The position numbers and the translations under genes were made by a program. Positions 8,238-17,625 of a DNA stretch of 64,000 nt are shown here, piece after piece. Location of the stretch: contig NZ_JAXCHP010000001.1 of assembly GCF_035984545.1 (NCBI RefSeq), positions 1,364,001 through 1,428,000 on the forward strand, written 5' to 3'. The stretch is from Cryobacterium sp. GrIS_2_6 (GTDB taxonomy: Bacteria; Actinomycetota; Actinomycetes; Actinomycetales; Microbacteriaceae). The notes under the pieces are model-generated. The model was not told where the DNA came from, made no database searches, and saw nothing but the letters and a program-made list of their open reading frames with translations. Each line of letters opens with the position of its first letter. Positions within the stretch are counted from its first letter, which is position 1.

Positions 8238-11200
8238 TCAGCCGGCGAAAGGGCCCGCGTGTTCGACGGGGCCGTAGAAACGACGCTCGAACACGGCACG
8301 GGCGCGCCGGGTGACGGCGAGGTAGTCGTCTTCGAGCCGGTTGGCGGAGCCCGGCGGATATTCGAGGATCCGGGCGATGCCCTCGAGCTGGATGCGGTCG
8401 GTCGGGAGGGTGTCCGCGGTCCGGTTCATCCACAGGGTCATCGCGGAACGGCAGCGGGAGGCGAAGATCCACGCCGCCCGGAGGGTCTCGGCATCCGAGT
8501 CGCTCACGAGCCCGGCCCGGGCGGCGGCATGCAGGGCACCGAGGGTCGAGTGCGTGCGCAGCTCGGGGATCGCCGCGGCGTGCTGCAACTGCAGCAGCTG
8601 GACGAACCACTCGACATCGCTGAGCGATCCCCGGCCGAGCTTGAGGTGCCGGTTCGGGTCTGCGCCCTGCGGCAACCGTTCCTTTTCGACGCGCGCCTTC
8701 ATCCGTTTGATCTCCCGGACCGCCTGGTCGTCGATCGCGAGCGGGAAGCGAACCGAGTCCGCGAGGGCCTCGAAGTCGGCAAGCAGACCGGCATCGCCGG
8801 CGACGCCCCTGCCCCGCAGCAGCGCCTGCGCCTCCCAGGTCAGCGACCAGCGCCGGTAGTATGCCGCATACGAGTCGAGGGACCGGGCGACGGCACCGTT
8901 CTTCCCCTCGGGACGCAGCCCGAGGTCGAGGTCGAGCGGAAGGCGGCTGTCCTCGGTGAGGCGTTTGAGTTCCCTGGCGATGACCATCGCCCGGGCGTGG
9001 GCGGCCTCGCCGGTGACGGCTCCCGCCCTGAACACGTACATCACGTCGGCGTCGGAACCGAAGCCCAGCTCCGCTCCCCCGAACCGGCCCATGCCGATCA
9101 CGGCGAACTCGATGCCGTCCGCGTCGCCGTCCGGCTCGCCCCGGAGGCCGGTGCCGCGGATCGCCGCGGTGACGCCCTCGATCACGGTCGCGGTGACGTC
9201 GGTCAGGCCCGTCGCGAGCTGGTCGATGCTGATCCTGCCGAGGATGGACGAGAAGGCCAGGCGCAGGATCTCTCGGCGCCTCGCCGTGCGGAGGACGGAT
9301 GCCGCCGCTTCCGGCGTCTGGTGGCGTGCCAGGACCGCGCGGGACTCTGCGCGCAGCACGGCGAGGGGCCGCGGGCGCAGGTCGTTCTCGTTCTCGAGCC
9401 ATGCGACCGACTCCGGAATGGTTTCGAGGAGTTCGCCGACGAACCGGGACGAGGACAGCACCCGGGTCAGCCGTTCGGCGGCGCCGGAGGAGTCGCGGAG
9501 CATCCGCAGGAACCAGTAGGTCGACCCGAGGCTGTCGCTGAGGCGCCGGAAGGCCAACAGGCCGTAGTCGGGGTCGGCACCCTCGGAGAACCACTGCAGG
9601 AGGACCGGAAGCAGGTGGCGCTGGATCGTCGCCCGACGGGAGACGCCCCCGGTGAGCGCGGCGATATGGGCGAAGGCGCCCTTGGTGTCGCGGAAACCGA
9701 TCGCCGCGAGCCTGGCCTCGGCCTGCGCGCTCGTGAGCACGAGCTCCCCATCGGGGAGGGCCGCAACGGCGGAGAGCAACGGCCGGTAGAAGAGGCGCTC
9801 GTGCAGTCCACGAACCCTGTGTTTAGTGTCCGCCCAGCGCGTGCTGAGCTGGGCGGCTCCCGAGGCGAGTCCGGTCGCCCTGGCGAGGATGCGCAGGCTC
9901 GCCTCGTCGCGCGGCACGAGGTGGGTACGTCGCAGCCGGTAGAGCTGCAGGCGGTGTTCCATCAGCCGGAGGATCCGGTAGTCCTGTGAGAATTCCGCAG
10001 CTTCCGCGCGACCGACGTAGCCGGACTCTGCGAGGGCCGCGAGTGCGGGGAGGGTGCCGGCCTGTCGCACGTCTTCGTCGGCCTGGCCGTGGACGAGCTG
10101 GAGGAGCTGCACGGTGAACTCGATGTCGCGCAGCCCGCCAGGGCCGAGCTTGAGCTGGACATCGACCTCGTCGTCGGGGATGTTGTCGGTCACCCGTTCA
10201 CGCATCCGCTGCACCGACTCGACGAAGTTCTCCCGGCTGGCGCTCGTCCACACCTTCGGACCGACCGCGGCCAGGTACCGTTCACCGAGCCCGGCATGGC
10301 CGGCGAGCGGCCTCGCCTTGAGCAGGGCCTGGAATTCCCAGCTCTTCGCCCACCGCTCGTAATACGCGATGTGTGAGTCGAGGGAACGCACGAGCGCCCC
10401 CGACTTTCCCTCTGGACGCAGGTTCGGGTCGACCTCCCAGAGCTCGGGTTCGAGCGTCGGCTGGTTGAGGCCGCGCATCAGCAGGATCGCAAGCCTGGTC
10501 GCGATGTCGACGGCACGACCGGACTCGAGCCCGGTTTCGGGGTCTGCTTCCGCGACGAAGATGACGTCGACGTCGCTGACGTAGTTGAGTTCCCTGGCCC
10601 CGGCCTTCCCCATGCCGATCACGGCGAGCCGGGTGGAGCGCACCTGGTCGACGGGGAAGACGCCAGGGGCGGCAACGGGGGCAGACACCATCGTGCGTGC
10701 CACGGCGAGGGAGCCCTCCAGCGCGGCGGCGGCGAGATCGGAGAGCGCCCTGGCGACACCGTCAAGGCCGGCGACGGGGTCAGTCTGTTCGAGATCGAAC
10801 GCGGCGACCTCCGCGAGTCTCCGCCGGTACCGCACTCGCAGCGCAACCCAGCCCGCGTCGTCGACGAGGGCAGCGAAGCCGTCGACGGCCCCGACCGAGG
10901 CGAGCAGATCCCGGGTGAGTTCCTCGGGGCCGGGAAGGGACCGTGACCGGGTGGCCAGGACGCCGAGCTCCTCCGGGTGCCGCAGGAAGAAATCGGTCAG
11001 GCCGCGGGACGCGCCGAGCACGAGCAGGAGGCGCAACGGAGCGCCCGGGCAGGCCAGGAGGGCCAGAAGCTCCGTCGGTGCCTGCCGCAGCAGGGCGATC
11101 AGGCCGGAGAGTGCTACGTCCGGGCTCGCCGTGCGGGCGAGCAACGGCAAGAGTCCTGCCGAATCGGGTCCGCCCCGGGTGACGACCTCGTCGAGGCACG

Positions 11201-11270
11201 CCCGGACCTCACCGAGTTCAGCGAAGCCGACCCTCGCAAGTTCGGTGAGGGTCAACGCCTCTCGCGCCAT
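8238..11270 (-). CDS. glnE: bifunctional glutamine synthetase adenylyltransferase / adenylyl-removing enzyme
   Basis: Controls glutamine synthetase by adding AMP to, or removing it from, the target tyrosine of GlnA. The 1010 residues contain two nucleotidyltransferase domains. The N-terminal (deadenylylating) one has GMGKAGARELNYVSDVDVIF and the C-terminal (adenylylating) one has GMGRFGGAELGFGSDADVMY; each provides the GS-type Asp pair. The ATG at 11270 lies six bases after the glnA2 stop, so the two genes form an operon. This order (glnA, then glnE and glnA2 on the other strand, then panB) is also that of Mycobacterium tuberculosis. Confidence 0.95.
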   Translation of the reverse strand: MAREALTLTELARVGFAELGEVRACLDEVVTRGGPDSAGLLPLLARTASPDVALSGLIALLRQAPTELLALLACPGAPLRLLLVLGASRGLTDFFLRHPEELGVLATRSRSLPGPEELTRDLLASVGAVDGFAALVDDAGWVALRVRYRRRLAEVAAFDLEQTDPVAGLDGVARALSDLAAAALEGSLAVARTMVSAPVAAPGVFPVDQVRSTRLAVIGMGKAGARELNYVSDVDVIFVAEADPETGLESGRAVDIATRLAILLMRGLNQPTLEPELWEVDPNLRPEGKSGALVRSLDSHIAYYERWAKSWEFQALLKARPLAGHAGLGERYLAAVGPKVWTSASRENFVESVQRMRERVTDNIPDDEVDVQLKLGPGGLRDIEFTVQLLQLVHGQADEDVRQAGTLPALAALAESGYVGRAEAAEFSQDYRILRLMEHRLQLYRLRRTHLVPRDEASLRILARATGLASGAAQLSTRWADTKHRVRGLHERLFYRPLLSAVAALPDGELVLTSAQAEARLAAIGFRDTKGAFAHIAALTGGVSRRATIQRHLLPVLLQWFSEGADPDYGLLAFRRLSDSLGSTYWFLRMLRDSSGAAERLTRVLSSSRFVGELLETIPESVAWLENENDLRPRPLAVLRAESRAVLARHQTPEAAASVLRTARRREILRLAFSSILGRISIDQLATGLTDVTATVIEGVTAAIRGTGLRGEPDGDADGIEFAVIGMGRFGGAELGFGSDADVMYVFRAGAVTGEAAHARAMVIARELKRLTEDSRLPLDLDLGLRPEGKNGAVARSLDSYAAYYRRWSLTWEAQALLRGRGVAGDAGLLADFEALADSVRFPLAIDDQAVREIKRMKARVEKERLPQGADPNRHLKLGRGSLSDVEWFVQLLQLQHAAAIPELRTHSTLGALHAAARAGLVSDSDAETLRAAWIFASRCRSAMTLWMNRTADTLPTDRIQLEGIARILEYPPGSANRLEDDYLAVTRRARAVFERRFYGPVEHAGPFAG

Positions 11271-11276
11271 CGTGCT

Positions 11277-12614
11277 CTACAACATCTCGAGGTTCTTTTG
11301 CAGCTCGAACGGAGTCACCTGGGAGCGGTACTCCTTCCACTCCTGCCGTTTGTTGAGCAGCACGTAGTTGAACACGTGCTCGCCCAGGGTCTCGGCGACG
11401 AGTTCGGATTCCTCCATGAACTGGATGGCGTGGTCGAGGCTCGCAGGCAACTGGCGGTAACCGAGTGCGCGGCGCTCGGTATCGCTGAGCCCCCAGACGT
11501 TGTCCTCGGCTTCCGGAGGCAGCTCGTAGCCCTCTTCGATGCCCTTGAGGCCGGCAGCGAGCATGAGCGAGTATGCAAGGTACGGGTTCGCCGCGGAGTC
11601 GATCGCCCGGTATTCGATGCGAGAGCTGTTGCCCTTGTTCGGTTTGTACAGCGGCACGCGGATCAGCGCGGACCGGTTATTGTGGCCCCAGCAGACGAAG
11701 CTTGGCGCCTCGTCCCCGCCCCAGAGCCGCTTGTACGAGTTCACGAACTGGTTCGTGACTGCGGTGATCTCCGGTGCGTGCTTGAGCAGGCCCGCGATGA
11801 ACTGACGCCCGGTGCGGGACAGCTGGTACTGCGCGCCCGCCTCGTAGAAGGCGTTCGTCTCGCCCTCGAAGAGGGACAGGTGGGTGTGCATGCCCGAGCC
11901 CGGCTGGTCGGACATCGGCTTCGGCATGAACGTCGCGTAGACGCCCTGCTCGATGGCGACCTCCTTGATGACCGTGCGGAAAGTCATGATGTTGTCGGCC
12001 GTCGAGAGGGCGTCCGCATACCGGAGGTCGATCTCGTTCTGGCCGGGGCCGGCCTCGTGGTGGCTGAACTCCACCGAAATGCCGAGTTCCTCGAGCATCC
12101 GCACGGAACGGCGCCGGAAGTCGTGAGCGGTTCCGCCGGGGACGTTGTCGAAGTATCCGGCGGAGTCGACGGGCACCGGCCCGTCCTTGCCGAACTTCGA
12201 CGACTTCAGCAGGTAGAACTCGATCTCAGGATGCGTGTAGAACGTGAAGCCGCGATCCGCCGCTTTCGCAAGCGTGCGTTTGAGCACGTTGCGCGGGTCG
12301 GCAACCGCAGGCTGCCCGTCGGGGGTCGTGATATCGCAGAACATGCGTGCGGTCGGGTCGACTTCGCCCCGCCACGGCAGAATCTGGAACGTTGTGGGAT
12401 CCGGATGCGCGAGGACATCCGCTTCGAAGGACCGCGTCAGGCCCTCGATGGCCGAACCGTCAAAACCGAGACCCTCTGCGAATGCGCCCTCGACCTCGGC
12501 CGGTGCGATCGCCACCGATTTCAGGGTGCCGACGACGTCCGTGAACCAGAGACGAATGAACTTGATGCCCCGTTCCTCGATGGTACGAAGAACGAAGTCG
12601 CGCTGCTTGTCCAT
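11277..12614 (-). CDS. glnA2: second type I glutamine synthetase (GlnA2-like)
   Basis: A 445-residue class I glutamine synthetase, close in size to mycobacterial GlnA2. Active-site segments are present: PEIEFYLL, SHHEAGPGQNEID, GSGMHTHLS and NNRSALIRVP. Its C-terminal part lacks a segment comparable to the adenylylation tyrosine region of GlnA, so it is probably not a GlnE target, as known for GSI-alpha enzymes. The ATG at 12614 follows an AAAGGG ribosome binding site. It is the first gene of a two-gene operon with glnE. In other actinobacteria GlnA2 is dispensable for ammonium assimilation and may act on other substrates or conditions. Confidence 0.9.
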   Translation of the reverse strand: MDKQRDFVLRTIEERGIKFIRLWFTDVVGTLKSVAIAPAEVEGAFAEGLGFDGSAIEGLTRSFEADVLAHPDPTTFQILPWRGEVDPTARMFCDITTPDGQPAVADPRNVLKRTLAKAADRGFTFYTHPEIEFYLLKSSKFGKDGPVPVDSAGYFDNVPGGTAHDFRRRSVRMLEELGISVEFSHHEAGPGQNEIDLRYADALSTADNIMTFRTVIKEVAIEQGVYATFMPKPMSDQPGSGMHTHLSLFEGETNAFYEAGAQYQLSRTGRQFIAGLLKHAPEITAVTNQFVNSYKRLWGGDEAPSFVCWGHNNRSALIRVPLYKPNKGNSSRIEYRAIDSAANPYLAYSLMLAAGLKGIEEGYELPPEAEDNVWGLSDTERRALGYRQLPASLDHAIQFMEESELVAETLGEHVFNYVLLNKRQEWKEYRSQVTPFELQKNLEML

Positions 12615-12702
12615 CCACGCCCTTTCTTGTTGATCACTAGGTTACTGGCTGTCGTGACCTCGCGTGCGAAAACGGCCCCGGTGGGCGGAATCGGCCGCTG
12701 GC

Positions 12703-12708
12703 TACACT
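12703..12708 (+). promoter_or_regulatory. -10 hexamer of leaderless panB promoter
   Basis: TACACT lies six bases before the panB ATG at 12715. The GGAGG in between is only one base from the ATG, too close to work as a normal Shine-Dalgarno. This supports a leaderless mRNA. Confidence 0.5.
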
Positions 12709-12714
12709 GGAGGC

Positions 12715-13587
12715 ATGCCAGAGTCGACCGCGTCAGATGCTCCCCGTTCCGTCAATGATCTGAATCCATTCGTTCCCGCCCCCGCAGGACCCAAGCGGGT
12801 GCGCACCCGCCATTTCTCGAACGCGAAAAAGCATGGAATCCCGATTTCGGGCCTGACCAGCTACGACATGCTCACTGCCCAGATTTTCGACCAGGCCGGG
12901 ATCGATTTCCTCCTGGTCGGAGACTCGGCGGGCAACAATGTCTTCGGCTACGAGACCACTCTTCCCGTCACCGTCGACGAGCTGATCCCGCTCACCCGTG
13001 CCGTCGCCCGCGCCGTCACCCGCGCCCTTGTCGTCGCTGACATGCCCTTCGGCTCCTACGAGACCGGCCAGACGGAAGCGCTCCACACCGCGGTGCGGTT
13101 CATGAAGGAAGCGCAGGCCCACGCGGTCAAGCTCGAGGGCGGGGTGCGCAGCCACAAGCAGATCAAGAGAATCGTGACGAGCGGAATCCCCGTGATGGCC
13201 CACATCGGTTTCACACCGCAGAGCGAACACGGTCTCGGCGGCCACATCATCCAGGGCCGCGGCGACGCCGCGGAGAAGCTCCTCGAAGACGCCCTCGCCG
13301 TGCAGGACGCCGGCGCGTTCGCCGTCGTCCTCGAGATGGTTCCGGCGACCGTGGCCGCAGAGGTCACCAGCAAGCTCGAGATCCCAACGATCGGTGTGGG
13401 GGCAGGACCGAACGTCGACGGCCAGCTGTTGGTCTGGACTGACTTCGCCGGCATGACCGAGGGCCGGGTGCCGCGTTTCGTGCGACAGTACGCCAACGTG
13501 CGCAGTGTCCTCACGGATGCCGTGCACCAGTTCAAGTCGGACGTCGAGAGCGGCGTGTACCCCGGGCCGGAACACAGCTACGAATAG
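12715..13587 (+). CDS. panB: 3-methyl-2-oxobutanoate hydroxymethyltransferase
   Basis: First committed step of pantothenate (vitamin B5, CoA) synthesis: transfers a hydroxymethyl group from 5,10-methylene-tetrahydrofolate to 2-oxoisovalerate to make ketopantoate. Metal and substrate segments LVGDSAGNNVFGYETTLPV, VADMPFGSYE, KLEGG and PVMAHIGFTPQS are intact, and IPTIGVGAGPNVDGQ holds the family signature. About 290 residues, typical apart from a short N-terminal extension of roughly 25 residues. The start at 12715 was chosen over an earlier in-frame ATG at 12664 because of the -10 hexamer placed for leaderless initiation. The gene is divergent from glnA2-glnE. Confidence 0.93.
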   Translation: MPESTASDAPRSVNDLNPFVPAPAGPKRVRTRHFSNAKKHGIPISGLTSYDMLTAQIFDQAGIDFLLVGDSAGNNVFGYETTLPVTVDELIPLTRAVARAVTRALVVADMPFGSYETGQTEALHTAVRFMKEAQAHAVKLEGGVRSHKQIKRIVTSGIPVMAHIGFTPQSEHGLGGHIIQGRGDAAEKLLEDALAVQDAGAFAVVLEMVPATVAAEVTSKLEIPTIGVGAGPNVDGQLLVWTDFAGMTEGRVPRFVRQYANVRSVLTDAVHQFKSDVESGVYPGPEHSYE

Positions 13588-13590
13588 CTG

Positions 13591-13779
13591 TCAGCGGTCC
13601 TCCGCGGCGTCCTCCGCCGACCATTTCGCGCTGTTCGCGCGGAGCTTCTCCAGGGCGTGGGCTGCCTCGTCGCGGGTGGGGAACGGGCCGACCCGATCGA
13701 CGGCGAGAGATACCATTCCCTCCTCGACGGTGCCCGTGCGCAGGTTGTACCAGAACTGGTGCTCAGTATCTTCGGCCAT
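13591..13779 (-). CDS. small SPOR-domain-like protein
   Basis: A 62-residue acidic protein, [16 protein letters not shown]..., with the aromatic core [11 protein letters not shown] followed by [17 protein letters not shown] and a terminal AEDAAEDR. The GPFPTRDEA segment is like the end of SPOR repeats, and similar short proteins occur next to map or panB in Microbacteriaceae. No membrane segment or signal is visible. It is divergent from map; its ATG sits exactly where the putative map promoter begins, so the two probably share a very short control region. Function unknown; peptidoglycan binding would be the SPOR expectation but is unproven at this length. Confidence 0.7.
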   Translation of the reverse strand: MAEDTEHQFWYNLRTGTVEEGMVSLAVDRVGPFPTRDEAAHALEKLRANSAKWSAEDAAEDR

Positions 13780-13784
13780 AAGCT
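13779..13784 (+). promoter_or_regulatory. -10 hexamer of leaderless map promoter
   Basis: TAAGCT lies seven bases before the ATG at 13792 and overlaps the first codon of the divergent SPOR-like gene. No Shine-Dalgarno precedes the map start. Confidence 0.4.
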
Positions 13785-13791
13785 AGATCCT

Positions 13792-14658
13792 ATGCCTAAG
13801 GATTCCGCCGGTCACCTCTTGCCAGGCCCGGTATCCCCCATCCGTTCCGTCCCCGCCAGGATCCCCCGTCCGGAATACGTCGGCCACGCCGCCCCTGCGC
13901 GGTTTACCGGTTCCGACGTCTACCCCGCCGCGAAGATCGAACTGATCCGTGATGCCGGCCGGATCGCCGCGGAGGCGATCAAGGCCGTCGGCCGGGGCAT
14001 CCGCCCGGGCGTGACCACGGAAGAACTCGACCGGATCGGCCACCAATTCCTGATCGAGCATGACGCGTACCCCTCCACGCTCGGCTACCGGGGCTATCCC
14101 AAGTCGCTGTGCAGCTCGGTCAACGAGGTCATCTGCCACGGCATCCCCGACACGACGGTCCTCGAAGACGGCGACATCGTCAACATCGACATCACCGCCT
14201 TCAAGAACGGCGTCCACGGAGACACCAACGTCACGTTCATCGTCGGCGAGGCGAGCGAAGCGGTGACACTCCTCGTCGAACGCACGAAGGAGGCGCTCGC
14301 CCGCGGCATCAAGGCCGTCGCCCCCGGGCGCCAGATCAACGTGATCGGCCGGACCATCGAGTCATATGCCAAGCGGTTCGGCTACGGCGTCGTTCGCGAC
14401 TTCACCGGCCACGGCGTCGGCGAGGCCTTCCACTCCGGCCTGATCGTCCCCCACTACGATTCTGCCCCGCAGTACGACACCGTGATGGAGGTGGGCATGG
14501 TCTTCACGATCGAGCCGATGCTCACCCTCGGCGGCACAGACTGGGACATGTGGGCGGATGACTGGACCGTGACGACCAGGGACAAGAGCATCACCGCCCA
14601 GTTCGAGCACACCCTTGTCGTGACCGAACGCGGCGCAGAGGTCTTGACCCTCCCCTAG
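13792..14658 (+). CDS. map: type I methionine aminopeptidase
   Basis: Removes the initiator methionine from nascent proteins. 288 residues, with an N-terminal extension of about 40 residues ([20 protein letters not shown]) typical of the second, extended MetAP of actinobacteria. The five metal ligands are recognisable: Asp in NIDITAF, Asp in HGDTNVTF, His in [11 protein letters not shown], Glu in FTIEPML and Glu in QFEHTLVV. The start at 13792 was chosen because the longer frame runs into the opposite-strand SPOR-like gene. The extension is known to bind near the ribosome exit tunnel in some homologues. Confidence 0.94.
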   Translation: MPKDSAGHLLPGPVSPIRSVPARIPRPEYVGHAAPARFTGSDVYPAAKIELIRDAGRIAAEAIKAVGRGIRPGVTTEELDRIGHQFLIEHDAYPSTLGYRGYPKSLCSSVNEVICHGIPDTTVLEDGDIVNIDITAFKNGVHGDTNVTFIVGEASEAVTLLVERTKEALARGIKAVAPGRQINVIGRTIESYAKRFGYGVVRDFTGHGVGEAFHSGLIVPHYDSAPQYDTVMEVGMVFTIEPMLTLGGTDWDMWADDWTVTTRDKSITAQFEHTLVVTERGAEVLTLP

Positions 14659-14662
14659 ACGG

Positions 14663-14668
14663 TAGGTT
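14663..14668 (+). promoter_or_regulatory. -10 hexamer of leaderless ppgK promoter
   Basis: TAGGTT lies seven bases before the ppgK ATG at 14676, with no Shine-Dalgarno in the 17-base gap after map. Confidence 0.4.
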
Positions 14669-14675
14669 TTCTACT

Positions 14676-15440
14676 ATGAGTTCTCAGACGGCCATCGGCA
14701 TCGACATCGGCGGGACCGGCATCAAGGGGGCACTCGTCGATCTTGCGACGGGCGCGCTGCTGACCGACCGGGTCAAGCTCCCCACGCCCAAAGGCGGGCG
14801 CCCTGCCGACATCGTCGAGACGACCCGCGTCATCCTCGAAAGGGTCAGTGCCACTGCCGGCGTGACCGATGTCCCCGTCGGCATCTGCTTCCCCGCGATC
14901 GTCAGGCACGGACGGACGATGTCGGCCGCCAACGTGTCCAAGAAATGGATCGGCCTCGAGGCCGCGGCCCTGTTCGCGAGGAGCCTGGGCGTACCCATCA
15001 CGTTCGTGAACGACGCGGATGCCGCGGGGTACGCCGAATCCCAGTTCGGTGCCGCACAGGGAGTGGAGGGTGTGGTGATCCTGACCACCCTCGGCACCGG
15101 CATCGGCACGGCGCTCCTGAACGACGGGGTGCTCGTGCCCAACACCGAACTCGGTCACCTGCAAATCGACGGCGTCGACTACGAGACCCGCGCGTCGTAC
15201 TCCGCGCGGGAACGGGAGAATCTCTCCTGGTCTGCCTGGGCGGCACGCCTGCAGAAGTACTACTCCATACTCGAGGCGCTCTTCTCCCCCGACCTGTTCG
15301 TCGTCGGCGGCGGCGTCTCCAAGCACCACGACGACTTCCTGCCGCTGCTCGCGCTGCACACGCCGATCGTCCCGGCCGTGCACAAGAACAACGCCGGCAT
15401 TCTCGGGGCTGCGGCCCTCGCCGTGAAGGACCTGGACTAA
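14676..15440 (+). CDS. ppgK: polyphosphate glucokinase
   Basis: Phosphorylates glucose with inorganic polyphosphate (and usually ATP), the typical actinobacterial glucokinase. It belongs to the ROK family: GIDIGGTGIKGAL at residues 8-20 is the phosphate-binding loop, VNDADAAGYAE contains the catalytic aspartate, and TTLGTGIGTAL is the second phosphate site. The 254 residues match strictly polyphosphate-preferring homologues, and the zinc-binding motif of ATP-only ROK glucokinases is absent. Follows map by 17 bases on the same strand but appears to have its own leaderless promoter. Confidence 0.93.
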   Translation: MSSQTAIGIDIGGTGIKGALVDLATGALLTDRVKLPTPKGGRPADIVETTRVILERVSATAGVTDVPVGICFPAIVRHGRTMSAANVSKKWIGLEAAALFARSLGVPITFVNDADAAGYAESQFGAAQGVEGVVILTTLGTGIGTALLNDGVLVPNTELGHLQIDGVDYETRASYSARERENLSWSAWAARLQKYYSILEALFSPDLFVVGGGVSKHHDDFLPLLALHTPIVPAVHKNNAGILGAAALAVKDLD

Positions 15441-15504
15441 ACCAGGACCGGTCTCGTCCCGTGGCTGGTTGACGGCTCCCCCGCGGGGGGCCCAACGGGG
15501 AAAA

Positions 15505-15888
15505 GGGGAATGGGCCGGCTGATACGCCGGGTTCTGTCCCGGTTTTCACCGGGGACGGCCATCTATCTCGGGACTACGTTGCCGCAGCCCTCCAGCGGTC
15601 TACCCGGAAACTCGGCGAGCCGCCTTAACGTTTCCTGTGTGACCTTGCTCCGGACGAGGTTTACCGAGCCGACCAGGTCACCCTGGCCTCTGGTGGTCTC
15701 TTACACCACCGTTTCACCCTTACCACCGAAAAACGGTGGCGGTCTACTTTCTGTGGCACTGTCTCGCGGGTTACCCCGGGTGGGTGTTACCCACCGCCCT
15801 GCTCTGTGGAGCCCGGACGTTCCTCGGCAGCCGGTCCCCCGAAGGGAACCGGCTGACGCGGCCGTCTTGCCGACCCATTCCTGTCCCC
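15505..15888 (-). ncRNA. rnpB: RNase P RNA (type A)
   Basis: Catalytic RNA of RNase P, which matures tRNA 5' ends. On the minus strand the 5' end (GGAATGGGTCGGC) pairs with the 3' end (GCCGGCCCATTCC) to form P1. Conserved internal elements are visible: AAGGGTGAAACGGTGG with GTAAGAGACCACC, and ACAGAACCCGGC close to the 3' end. A -10-like TAGACT at 15890-15895 (complement) just upstream would start transcription near 15883. The 460-base region holds no real coding sequence. End positions are accurate to a few bases only. A GC-rich palindrome around 15475-15492 may be its terminator. Confidence 0.92.
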
Positions 15889-15899
15889 AGTCTACAGGA

Positions 15900-16637
15900 T
15901 CAGATTCCGGACTCCTCCGTCCGCACCAGGATCGCACCACAATCCGGGCAGAACAGCACCTCGTCGGCCGCAGACGACCGCACGGACTCGAGGTCGCTTC
16001 CGGTGAGGGTGATGGTGCATCCGCTGCAGGTGCGCTGGCGCAACAGCGCGGCAGCGTTCCCGTGGCCGCTCACGAAGAGCTTCTCGTAGAGGCTCGCGAG
16101 ATCCGGCGCGATCGTACCTGCGATCACGGCACGGTCGCGGCGGAGTTCCTCGAGCTGGCGGTACAGGGTGGCGAGGTCGGCGTCGCGTGAGATCTCGGTC
16201 TCCTCGACTCGGGCGGCCAGCGCGTCCCGTTCGGCTTCGACGACCGCAACAGCCGATTCACGTTCCTCGAGGCGCTCCATCACGGCGATCTCGATCTCTT
16301 CGAGGGCGAGCAGCCGTTTGCGGAGTGCGGCGAGTTCGGTGTCGAGCGCCTGGACGTCCTTGACCGAACTCGTCGTCTGCAGGCGTTCGTCGTCGCGCTT
16401 GATGCGCTTCTCGACGACCTCGACGTCGGACTCGATCCGGTTCAGTTCGAGACGAACGTCCTCGACTTCTCCGTGGAGAGTCGTGAGGTTCATCCGGGTC
16501 TTGTCCGCGGTTCCGGCGAGTGCGGTGAGTTCGACGTGCTGGGCGAGCGCCCTGGTCTGGTGGTCGACCTGCTGGAGCCTGATGTCGAGAGCCTGGAGCC
16601 GGAGCAGTTCCTTCTGCTCGATGGGGGATGCCTTCAC
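15900..16637 (-). CDS. coiled-coil protein with C-terminal zinc ribbon (CT398-like)
   Basis: About 245 residues. Most of the protein (to about residue 180) is heptad-rich coiled coil, and the C-terminal part has CSGC and CPDC pairs that form a zinc ribbon (C4-type, YbeQ/CT398 family). The family is conserved in actinobacteria next to rnpB and a Nif3-like gene, as here; nucleic-acid or secretion-related roles have been suggested but none is established. The GTG at 16637 is preferred because AGGA lies seven bases upstream and homologues begin MKASP. An alternative GTG at 16655 adds six residues. Confidence 0.85.
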   Translation of the reverse strand: MKASPIEQKELLRLQALDIRLQQVDHQTRALAQHVELTALAGTADKTRMNLTTLHGEVEDVRLELNRIESDVEVVEKRIKRDDERLQTTSSVKDVQALDTELAALRKRLLALEEIEIAVMERLEERESAVAVVEAERDALAARVEETEISRDADLATLYRQLEELRRDRAVIAGTIAPDLASLYEKLFVSGHGNAAALLRQRTCSGCTITLTGSDLESVRSSAADEVLFCPDCGAILVRTEESGI

Positions 16638-16710
16638 TTGAGTCCTGACCTTCACGGGTATTGAATTTGACCGGCCCGGTGGCCGGATACTGTCGGTGGG
16701 GTTGTGCAGG

Positions 16711-17532
16711 CTACTGCACGATGACGAAGTCCCACGGGTCCGTGCGCAGATCGCTCACGTCCACCCGTAGTCCCGGAAAAGCGTTCCGCAACGCGCCGGC
16801 GGCGGTGTCAAGCCACAACCACTCGCTCGCCCAGTGTGACACGTCGATCAGCGCCGGTGTGTTTCCCTCGAGCAGCGCCTGTTCCCTGGCCTCGGAGGCC
16901 GGGTGATGACGGAGGTCGGCGGTGATGTAGACATCCGCGGCCAGCACGGCAGGAACCCTGAGCAGGGAGTCACCCGCTCCGCCGCACAGCGCGACAGAGC
17001 GAACCGGTGCGGCGTACTCCCCCGAGACTCGGATCCCGGACGCTGTCGCGGGCAGGATCGTCGCGAGGCGCCGGGCGAGTTGGCCGAGTGTGGTCGGAGT
17101 CCCGAGCAGCCCGACCCGCCCGATACCGGTCCCTGGCACGGTCCCCGCGGTGATCGGCTGGGCGTCCACGAGTCCGAGTCGCGACGCGAGGACGTCGGAG
17201 ACACCATCGACGACGACGTCCGCGTTCGTGTGTGCGGCTAGGAGTGCGCAGCGCGACCGGATCAGCCTGGCCAGGAGGGCACCCTTGTACCGGTCCTCCG
17301 CGACGGACGTGACTCCGCGAAGAAGGAGCGGATGGTGGACGAGGAGAAGGTCGGCACCGACCTCGATCGCCTCATCGACGGTCGCGGAGACGGCGTCGAT
17401 CGCGAGGAGGACGGAATCGACCAGGTTCGACGGGGCGCCGCTCACGAGTCCGGGTGCATCCCACGTCTCCGCACCCGACAACGGCCAGAGCTCGTGGACG
17501 GTCCGGGTGATCTCTGCGAGCGAATAGGACAC
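16711..17532 (-). CDS. Nif3-like dinuclear metal centre protein
   Basis: A 273-residue member of the NIF3/DUF34 family, a toroidal hexamer with a two-metal site, often labelled GTP cyclohydrolase 1 type 2 homologue. Metal ligands are recognisable in LLLVHHPLLLRG, AAHTNADVV and DVSHWASEW near the C terminus. The start is a GTG at 17532. It lies 73 bases upstream of the zinc-ribbon gene on the same strand, a pairing seen widely in actinobacteria. The physiological reaction remains undefined; metabolite repair or metal insertion have been proposed for the family. Confidence 0.88.
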   Translation of the reverse strand: MSYSLAEITRTVHELWPLSGAETWDAPGLVSGAPSNLVDSVLLAIDAVSATVDEAIEVGADLLLVHHPLLLRGVTSVAEDRYKGALLARLIRSRCALLAAHTNADVVVDGVSDVLASRLGLVDAQPITAGTVPGTGIGRVGLLGTPTTLGQLARRLATILPATASGIRVSGEYAAPVRSVALCGGAGDSLLRVPAVLAADVYITADLRHHPASEAREQALLEGNTPALIDVSHWASEWLWLDTAAGALRNAFPGLRVDVSDLRTDPWDFVIVQ

Positions 17533-17625
17533 CCCGTCAGCCTACCCGTGCACTACGCCGGCCATACTCAGAGTGCCGACTCGCAGGCGCCGGTCTCACG
17601 GAACCCACCCGGCGTACCCGTGGAC

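Noticed and set aside
6763..9594. 943-codon minus-strand open frame across glnA and the end of glnE
   Set aside because: It is antisense to the clear glnA gene and runs in another frame of glnE. The product has shadow-type composition (Arg/Gly/Asp-rich) and no recognisable domain.
12615..12714. GlnR box upstream of glnA2
   Set aside because: GTCAC and GTAAC half-sites occur on the minus strand, but the spacing (eight bases) and the missing GAAAC partners do not fit the consensus.
8208..12758. Two 593-codon plus-strand frames opposite glnE and glnA2
   Set aside because: Antisense shadows of well-conserved enzymes; no start signals or domains.
15510..16190. 226-codon plus-strand frame over rnpB
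   Set aside because: It covers the RNase P RNA and the opposite strand of the zinc-ribbon gene; the product is not protein-like.
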